This document shows positions 58,801-64,000 of a stretch of DNA of 64,000 nucleotides, piece by piece; positions within the stretch are counted from its first letter, which is position 1; each line of letters begins with the position of its first letter. The stretch is from Grammothele lineata (taxonomy: Eukaryota > Basidiomycota > Agaricomycetes > Polyporales > Polyporaceae): the NCBI GenBank assembly GCA_002150815.3, contig NDFF03000011.1, positions 434,001-498,000 of the forward strand. The letters run 5' to 3'. The position numbers and the translations under genes were made by a program. The notes beneath the pieces were generated by a model, which worked only from the letters and a program-made list of their open reading frames with translations, did no database searches and had not been told where the DNA came from.

Positions 58801-61357
58801 GCGGCCCGGGGCCCCGGGCCCTGCAATATACAGGAAACATATCAATGGGGAAGCGGTCCCCCCGCGTTCTGAAAATTCTATTCTGAGTGCCAGCACGCTA
58901 TAGGCAACGGAGACGAGCCTTGGGCTCTTTCTTCCTGTCGCTACGCGCGTTGATCATGATCTCCGGGTGCGTTCTGCAGTCGAAGGGGCAAAGATTGAAC
59001 ACAAATTAGACCACTCTCCCATCCGCGCGGTTCGTTGCCATTCATCCCGCTCGGAGAAGCTCGGGCCTTTGCGAACATGTTTGCGTGAGCAGTGTTTCGT
59101 GAACGAACTTCGAAGTCGTACAAGAGGGTCGCGCCTGCCAGGAAAGGCGAGAGGCGGGACGAGACGCCGAGGTGGCCCTCGCGACGCGTACACGTTCTGC
59201 CGGGCGCGAAGCCATGCAGATCCCCTCGGAGACGTTTGTGCGGGGCTTCTCGCGTCGACACACCCGGCGGAGAGGTTGTTCCCCCCAAGTCCGACATTCT
59301 CGGGCTGGGCGGTGGGGGCGCAAGCGGCGATAAGTTCTTGGGTACATACAGTGATACACCTGGATGACGACAGCGTGGGGGGAACGTGCGTGCTCGTCAT
59401 ATGCGTTGCGACCCCCCTGTGTTACTGTATGCGTGCGGGAAATCATGGGAAACGAGAAAGAAGGAGGGGGAAGGGACGGGCACTAATATTATTCCATCAT
59501 ACTCACCGCCCGGGAGAACGAGGAGCCGCCGCGCCCGTAAGATTCGGAATGCGGTTATCGAGCCTAATGGCGGCGCCACGCAGGACGCGTGCACTGTGCG
59601 GCGTCGAGGTCGAGGCCGGCGGCGGGGGAACGTCGTCGTCGCCGCCGCGTGCGGTATCCGGCACACGCACGCGCGCATGCGCCGCGACGCATGTCCCTCG
59701 GGGCCTGAGATCCAGGGACCCGGCGGGATTGCTAGGGGCCCCGCATCGGAAGGTTCGAATTCGAATCCGGAGAGGGCTCGTGAGTTGTGAGGGAGCATTG
59801 AGAGGAGTCCGAGGCGCGTGGACGTGGTAGTGAGCTTTGTCAGGCGCAATGCTGAAGCGCTGAACCCCGAGGGTTCGCATCATCGAGGTTGACCGTCTTC
59901 TGTGGAGGAGGGACCAACAGAATGAACGGGAGATGTTCTGAGGCACGGCGTTGAATAGCAGTGACACAGAGCTCCTGCCCGACTCAACCCCTCGGCTGAA
60001 CGGTGGCTGCGCCGCGCGGGCCCCTCGCTGCAGTGTGTATGATCGTCGTGCACAGCAAAAGGGGGCACCTGGCCGGCGTCGGGCCCGCGCGCGATGGCGG
60101 TGAGACCGGTACGGCGAGACGGTCCCCCCGCAAGGGCCGCCCCCTCGCGAGTCGGCGTACCGCGGCCGTGCGTTCGCATCATAGACATCATCATCATCAC
60201 CTTGGTCTCGCGCTTGTGCGCTCGTGCAAACCCCCCTTCCCCCTTCCTCTGGGACGCGACGCGCTGCTGTGATCAGAGAACTAGCTAGTGGGGGCGCGCC
60301 GTCGCGAACCTTGCTTCGAGCTGGCGAGGAAGCCCATGGTCCGTCGTTGAGATCACGAACGCGCCTTCGCGAGCATGCATCTCTGGATGCCCATCACAGC
60401 GAACCATGGAGGCGCATCGAGGACGCGTTCGCCTCGGGCTTGCAGAGGCGTTGCGCAGTGGATCCGTTCGTGCCCGCTGCTGTTCGCATCTGGCTTCTCC
60501 GCGGTAGGGCCTTGCACATCCTCCCGCCGAGTTTAAGTACCTACTGCTTCCGTTAGACTTTGGCGCTGAAGGTGAGAGCGATGGACGAGCGGCGGCACGC
60601 GAGCGGGTGGGATCGAGGTGCTCGATAGATGAGTCCCTTCTAAGAGACCAAGCGAATAAAAACAGGGGTCCGGGAGACGCTCTACTAGGTATACATGTAA
60701 GGTAGGCGATATGATAGTAGGAATACGGGGCCGACCATTTGCGAGGGACGTATACGTACAGACAGTGCAGGTGTGTGCATGCGGGGCACGCAGGGGGGCG
60801 TTCGGGCCACACCTTGCGCGATGCGGGATGAGAGGCGTAGTGCGGAGGGAGAAGAGGGGGAGAGGGTATCGTGTGCGACGGATAAAGCCACAGTGGAGAG
60901 AGGAAAGAGACAGCGTACACAGGTTGTAATAGCACATAATAGCGGGAGAGGAGCAGAAGAGAAACCGGGAGCGTGGACGTACAGACCAAGAAGGCGCAGT
61001 GCAGTGCGCGATAAAAGCGTGTCGTGACGACATGAACCCACGCCGCGTCGCCAGCGCCGGCGCCAGCATGGACTAGAAGCAGACTCCGTGATGAGCGATG
61101 AGGGCGCGCGCGGCGGGGCAGTGGGCGGGAGAGGCGCGGCGAGCGAGCGAGCGAGGTGGCGGGATGAGGGCAGGGGAGGAGGGTGGGAAGACGACCGAGC
61201 GCCGGGAGCGCGGGTCGAGGGAGGCGAATTAGCGGCCAATCATACGCTACTTTGATCCAGTCTGTCCAATCAGAGCGGTCCGTTTATCCCCACGCGCGCG
61301 CCCGCCTCCGTCGACCCCGCCTTCGCGAGCGCGCCCGACCACAACTCACGCTTCTCT

Positions 61358-63449
61358 TCACTGCGGCGTCGCGTATCCAGACCCGGTTTGTGGGCCTGGC
61401 GAGGCCGAGTGCTCCGGGAACCGATAACTCGTCGAGTCGTCCGTGCCAGGGGTGAGCACCCGCCCGCCAGGGCTCCCGCCCTGCGGCGCGTGATGGCTCC
61501 CGCTTTGGGCGTACCCGCCCTGGCTGTACATCGAGCTCTGGGGGATGAAGCCGCCGCTCTGGTTGCTGAAGAACCCACCCGAGCTGCTGTGATGCTGCGA
61601 GTGCGCGGAGGGATGGAGCGCAGGCGAACCACTGCTGCCGCTATACGGCAGGCGTCCGTAGGAAGGATCCGACGAAAGCGCGTACGGACTGTGGCCGTGC
61701 CCGTGGTGGCCAAGGTTGCCGAGGCCGCCCGCGGTGGCGTGTCCCGAGGACATGGAGCGCGCCATGCCGACCATATGGCGGGTGGAGGTGGGCGAGAGGT
61801 GATGCGGATCGTGGCCAAGAGACTGCAGCGACATGGGGTAGTAGAGCTGGAGGGAATCCACAGACATGCGGCGGCTGGGGTCGAGCGGCCCGCTGAGGCC
61901 AGGCATCCCAGGCATACCCATGCCCATGCCCACACCGGCGGAGCGCGTCGCAAAGGGCGTTGTTGTCGTAGGACCAGCCGTGCTATGCCTGGCGGGGGCG
62001 AGAATGCGGCGGCGAGCCTGAGAAGAATAATGTAAGAGATATGCAGCGCATATATGCAGGTAGTTGCTCACATTGATCATCCAGTTGCTGACCTGGCTCA
62101 TGCTCAAGCCCGTCGCATGGCAGAGCTGCTTCTTCTCCTCCTCCGAAGGGTACGGGTGATCGCTATGCCTGTGCAACCAGTCCTTGAGGAAGTCGGTGAC
62201 GGGCTTGGGAAGCTTGCCGCGCTTGCGCTGCTGCTGCTGCTGAGGGGGCGGACGGTCGACGAGCGAGCTCTGGGCGGGGACGTTCGGAGCCGACTGGGGA
62301 GAACGGCTAGGCGAGTTGGTGACACTGATCGACGGATTCGACGCCCCGCCTGCGCTGGAAGCGAGGCCGGACGCGGACGTAGAGGGGCTCATGGAGTAGT
62401 CGGGGCCACCGGCGGGGAAGGTCCAGTCGTTCTCGGTCTTGATGGTGGAGAGGCCGTTGCCGGAGGGGCCGTGGAGGCGGGAAGCGGGGGAGCGTTCGGC
62501 GTGTCCTGCTATGCGCTGAACGCCGCCAAACATGGACTCGGGGCCGTCGTACTTTGTCGAGCCGGGGGTGGAGTTGGGACGGGCGATGGAGGCGGGAGCC
62601 CAGGATTCCGGATCTGAGAGGCCGGAAGGCGAACGGCTGGCGACGGAGAAGGCAGAAGAGAGAGGAGAGACACCGAAAGAGGAGCCGGTGGCAGAGGTAG
62701 CGGCACTCGGGAGGGGAAGGTCGCTGATAGGGCCGGGGAAGGAGCCTAGCTGAGTGTCGAGGCGGGAGGGCTTGTCGGAGCCGTCCTGGGGAGCGTCGAG
62801 GGGCGGGAACTGGTAGGAGGTGAGGCCGGCGGCGTTCTGGGATTGGCGGCCCTGGATGGGGTAGGGAAGGCGAAGGCGAGAAGCGCCGTTGTCGGGGTAG
62901 AGGGTAGGGAGGGACGCGCGACGGAGCTCGTTGCGGTCGGTAAAGGCGGAGGCGAGCGACGGGAGCTGGACGCGGGCGGGGTCGAGGTCTGGATGATCGG
63001 GGGCGTCCGAGTGCGAGTGCTCTGACCAGGGCGAGTCGTGCGCGGGGCGGGCGCGGGGCAGCGGGGAGCGGTCGGGGGTAGACGGGCGCTTGTCGGGGCG
63101 GGAGTGGAGGCTGCTGTCAGAAGTGGCAGAGCTCGACATGCGGCGCGAGTCGTAGTCGATCTCGGCGGGGTTCGGCCTGCGAAGATGGGGTGAGTGCGGG
63201 GCCAGGGCGCGGGGCGCGAGGCGCGAGGGACGTACAGCAAGCGTGCGTCGAGCGGCAACGGGAGGGGGAGGTGCTCTGCGGTCGACTTGGCCTCTTGCCT
63301 GGGGTGCGCGCGGGGATCAGAGGGGATGCGCGTGGAAAAGAAAAGACGAAAGCGACTTACTGGAGGGCGAACTGGAGGTGGTGGACGTTGTACTCGTTGA
63401 GAGGAACGGCGAAGGAGGAGGGGATGTCAGCGGGGAGCGTGTCGATCAT
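61358..63449 (-). CDS. TALE (KN-type) homeobox transcription factor
   Basis: Minus-strand exons 63361-63449, 63236-63298, 62072-63176 and 61358-62017 give 638 aa. The homeodomain, at about residues 340-395, starts after a run of Gln (QQQQQ) with KRGKLPKPVTDFLKDWLHRH and contains SDHPYPSEEEKK, the PYP three-residue loop extension, and SQVSNWMIN|ARRRILAPA, the WF/WM-x-N recognition helix. The third intron splits this helix after MIN. Both flanks are Ser/Pro/Gly/His-rich and disordered. TALE factors act in the nucleus; in mushroom-forming fungi homeobox genes of this kind (hom1/hom2 type) influence development, but I cannot assign which. ATG at 63449 is the first one after the inferred transcription start. 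Confidence 0.9.
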
Positions 63450-63512
63450 TGAAGACGCGTCGCGCGGGGAGCGTGGCCTGGAAGGACCGGGGGCGTTGGG
63501 ATTGGCTTTGGC

Positions 63513-63542
63513 GTTGGCGTTGGCGTTGGCGTTGGCGTTGGC
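63513..63542. repeat. (GTTGGC)5 microsatellite in the homeobox leader
   Basis: Five perfect hexamers, read as (GCCAAC)5 on the gene strand, lie 64-93 bp before the start codon, in frame with it. Confidence 0.85.
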
Positions 63543-63683
63543 GTGGACGTCGGCGGGCGCGTGGATCGGGGAGTAAGGGCTCTGGGCGGCGAGGACGGAC
63601 GCGATCGCGGCGAGAGGAAGGCGGGCGACGTGAATGGCGGCCAGTGGCTGCAGATCGAAGTTCCATGCAGGCGGGGCGGGCTG

Positions 63684-63690
63684 TATTTAT
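63684..63690 (-). promoter_or_regulatory. TATA box of the homeobox gene
   Basis: ATAAATA on the minus strand, about 235 bp before the ATG, predicts a start of transcription near 63650-63660 and a leader of about 200 nt. It would exclude the ATG at 63665. Confidence 0.55.
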
Positions 63691-63773
63691 CCTGGCCGTC
63701 ACCGCTTTGTCCTGGAGCGAGTGCTGGAGAGATCTCGCCTGGCCCGCCTTGCCTCTTCCGCCGCCGAAAGAGC

Positions 63774-63778
63774 CCAAT
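63774..63778. promoter_or_regulatory. CCAAT box upstream of the homeobox gene
   Basis: CCAAT on the plus strand (ATTGG on the gene strand), 84 bp beyond the TATA box, the usual distance for a CCAAT-binding complex site. Confidence 0.45.
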
Positions 63779-64000
63779 CAGCCCCGCGTCCGCTCCCCCG
63801 GCGCACCCAGGTACCGTTGCCCGATCCAGATGCTGTGCACCCCCCGAGCTGCAATTAATCACCTCCCCTCCGATCTTCCACACACGCCACCTCACCACGA
63901 TATTCCCACGTAAAAACCTTATTCTCCTCTTAATTACCGCCAGCGCCCGTCCCTCCCTTTCCCCCCCCCTCCCCCCGCGCCTCCCCTCCTCCCCAATCTG
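63779..64000. other. Window edge
   Basis: C-rich sequence with long C runs at 63960-63976; no gene seen. Confidence 0.4.

Larger units (their letters stand above)
53456..61357. other. GC-rich, gene-poor 7.9-kb region
   Basis: Many overlapping frames exist on both strands because of high GC, but none shows a recognisable domain, signal peptide or consistent splice pattern. It lies downstream of the homeobox gene. It contains a G-quadruplex-type motif (54177-54197), one long tentative frame (54846-55880), and two short similar segments near 54836 and 59870. No tRNA or rRNA seen. Confidence 0.45.

Noticed and set aside
59750..59772. Possible tRNA B box (GGTTCGAATTCGAATCC)
   Set aside because: No A box at the right distance and no cloverleaf can be folded.
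58967..59830. 287-codon plus-strand frame in the gene-poor block
   Set aside because: Very high GC, Arg/Gly-rich with no domain; overlapping frames of similar length on both strands indicate chance.

Overview
The window is nuclear DNA of a filamentous basidiomycete, most likely an Agaricomycete. Almost every gene is cut by short introns of about 45-70 nt with GT...AG ends. The proteome includes Zn2Cys6 regulators, an F-box protein, a Cys-rich single-pass membrane protein family and a seven-helix family that I associate with mushroom-forming fungi. All joins below were made by hand from the sequence, keeping frame and splice signals. No search was run.

Layout. 0.5-1.4 kb: secreted rhamnogalacturonan acetylesterase. 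4.1-7.1 kb: Zn2Cys6 regulator 1. 8.0-9.7 kb: F-box protein. 10.3-11.9 kb: Ser/Pro-rich hypothetical protein. 12.4-13.8 kb (minus): IWR1-type RNA polymerase II nuclear import factor. 13.9-16.0 kb: a non-coding element with 65-bp perfect terminal inverted repeats and a 3-bp direct repeat, ending 87 bp from the IWR1 start codon. 16.8-24.0 kb: three tandem paralogues of the Cys-rich membrane protein family, with a fourth inverted copy at 35.0-36.8 kb. 24.6-27.4 kb: a class II aldolase and a D-erythronate-dehydrogenase-like SDR, a likely acid-sugar catabolic pair. 28.5-32.0 kb (minus): an Msb2-type signalling mucin. 33.6-34.8 kb: a Dug3-like glutamine amidotransferase. 37.6-39.0 kb (minus): a seven-helix membrane protein. 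39.9-40.7 kb: a small coiled-coil protein. 40.9-41.7 kb (minus): a glutathione transferase. 44.5-47.1 and 47.8-50.5 kb: Zn2Cys6 regulators 2 and 3, paralogues of regulator 1. 51.0-52.2 kb: a repeat-rich ORF. 52.5-52.7 kb: two near-perfect palindromes. 52.8-53.5 kb: a probably broken gene. About 53.5-61.3 kb: GC-rich and gene-poor. 61.4-63.4 kb (minus): a TALE homeobox transcription factor with a visible TATA/CCAAT promoter.

The strongest themes are local duplication (four Cys-rich membrane proteins, three Zn2Cys6 regulators) with exon structure kept to the nucleotide, including a 6-nt microexon in all four membrane-protein genes. The aldolase/SDR pair suggests erythronate- or threonate-type sugar acid use. 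The mucin sensor, homeobox factor and Zn2Cys6 factors are signalling and regulatory genes with no shared pathway evident from the sequence alone.
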